Positions 48,858-48,999 of a DNA stretch of 48,999 bases are shown here, one piece after another. The notes below the pieces were generated by a model. The model saw nothing but the letters and a program-made list of their open reading frames with translations. It did not search any database and was not told the DNA's origin. Source of the stretch: an uncultured Clostridia bacterium (lineage in GTDB: Bacteria > Bacillota > Clostridia > Christensenellales > Aristaeellaceae); the NCBI GenBank assembly GCA_934662505.1, contig CAKUKE010000016.1:1-48999 (forward strand), given 5' to 3'. Numbering within the stretch: position 1 is the first letter of the stretch; each line of letters begins with the position of its first letter. The position numbers and the translations under genes are program-made.

Positions 48858-48890
48858 CAAGCCCGGTCATTTGCATGACCGGGCTTGTTG
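48858..48890 (+). terminator. intrinsic terminator after the DUF308 gene
   Basis: A perfect 13-bp stem (CAAGCCCGGTCAT and its complement) with a TTGC loop is followed by TTG. The tail is short. Confidence 0.7.
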
Positions 48891-48897
48891 CACACAA

Positions 48898-48944
48898 AAC
48901 CCCGGACATTTCTCCTTTATAGGGGAAAAGTCCGGGGTTCTTTG
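48898..48944 (-). terminator. bidirectional terminator between converging genes
   Basis: AACCCCGGAC pairs with GTCCGGGGTT, extended inwards by a further partly paired segment. On the minus strand it is followed by TTTTGTGTG and on the plus strand by TTCTTTGTC. It would end the minus-strand gene that enters from the right edge. Confidence 0.8.
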
Positions 48945-48946
48945 TC

Positions 48947-48999
48947 TTACTCAATGTTGTTTTGCAAGGTTTCAACGCTGCTTGATGCTGCTTTTCCGC
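48947..48999 (-). CDS. 3' end of a minus-strand gene (partial)
   Basis: Read on the minus strand the last bases of the window give GKAASSSVETLQNNIE and a TAA stop (complement of 48947-48949), directly followed by the terminator at 48898-48944. The short length prevents any family assignment, and the frame choice rests on the stop-then-terminator arrangement. Confidence 0.45.
   Translation of the reverse strand, partial: GKAASSSVETLQNNIE

Overview
The window looks like a chromosome segment of a GC-rich Bacillota (Clostridia-type) bacterium. The signs are strong GGAGG-type ribosome binding sites, a VanW/YoaR-type cell-wall protein, a PheB-type ACT protein, a DacF-like D-Ala-D-Ala carboxypeptidase, a TrkA/TrkH potassium system and a compact F-type ATP synthase operon. 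No rRNA or tRNA gene and no CRISPR array was seen. The species cannot be named from the sequence alone.

Region 1 (1-22.6 kb) is a defence island. After the 3' end of an unknown gene and a gene-poor stretch with repeats lies a tyrosine recombinase gene (1316-2428) enclosed by perfect 85-bp inverted repeats (940-1024 and 2498-2582). A perfect-consensus sigma-A promoter (TTGACA, 17 bp, TATAAT) lies inside this segment at 1083-1111 and points away from the downstream operon. Inversion would turn it towards that operon. The operon is a type 1 BREX phage-defence system: brxA, brxB, brxC, pglX, pglZ and brxL, interleaved with genes that are not BREX core. These are a 212-aa unknown, a coiled-coil protein with a DUF2325-like C-terminus, a two-gene cassette with a HEPN-like protein, a zinc-ribbon protein and a BRCT protein. 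pglX is split cleanly into an 849-aa methyltransferase part and a 329-aa C-terminal part. The AT-rich two-gene cassette lies in the split and the flanking specificity region is AT-rich too. The most interesting system here is therefore a BREX operon that appears to be under an invertible promoter (currently OFF-facing) and has a HEPN cassette lodged inside its methyltransferase.

Region 2 (22.6-28.1 kb, + strand) is a housekeeping operon: trpS, an alpha/beta hydrolase, an NlpC/P60-like protein, a P1-family peptidase, acpS and a bifunctional NAD(P)HX repair enzyme. It ends at a clear terminator.

Region 3 (28.1-41.5 kb) carries, on the minus strand, vanW-tetR, trkA-trkH-xre, asd, a low-molecular-weight phosphotyrosine phosphatase and a Cof-type HAD phosphatase. 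On the plus strand it carries a PheB-like ACT protein, an M32 carboxypeptidase and a DacF-like carboxypeptidase. Several of these units have well-formed promoters and terminators.

Region 4 (41.5-48.1 kb) is the ATP synthase operon atpB-E-F-A-G-D-C. A separate delta gene (atpH) is missing. Instead, the delta C-terminal domain is fused to the N-terminus of the alpha subunit, and subunit c carries an N-terminal signal-peptide-like extension. A six-helix HdeD/DUF308-type membrane protein and the tail of a minus-strand gene close the window.
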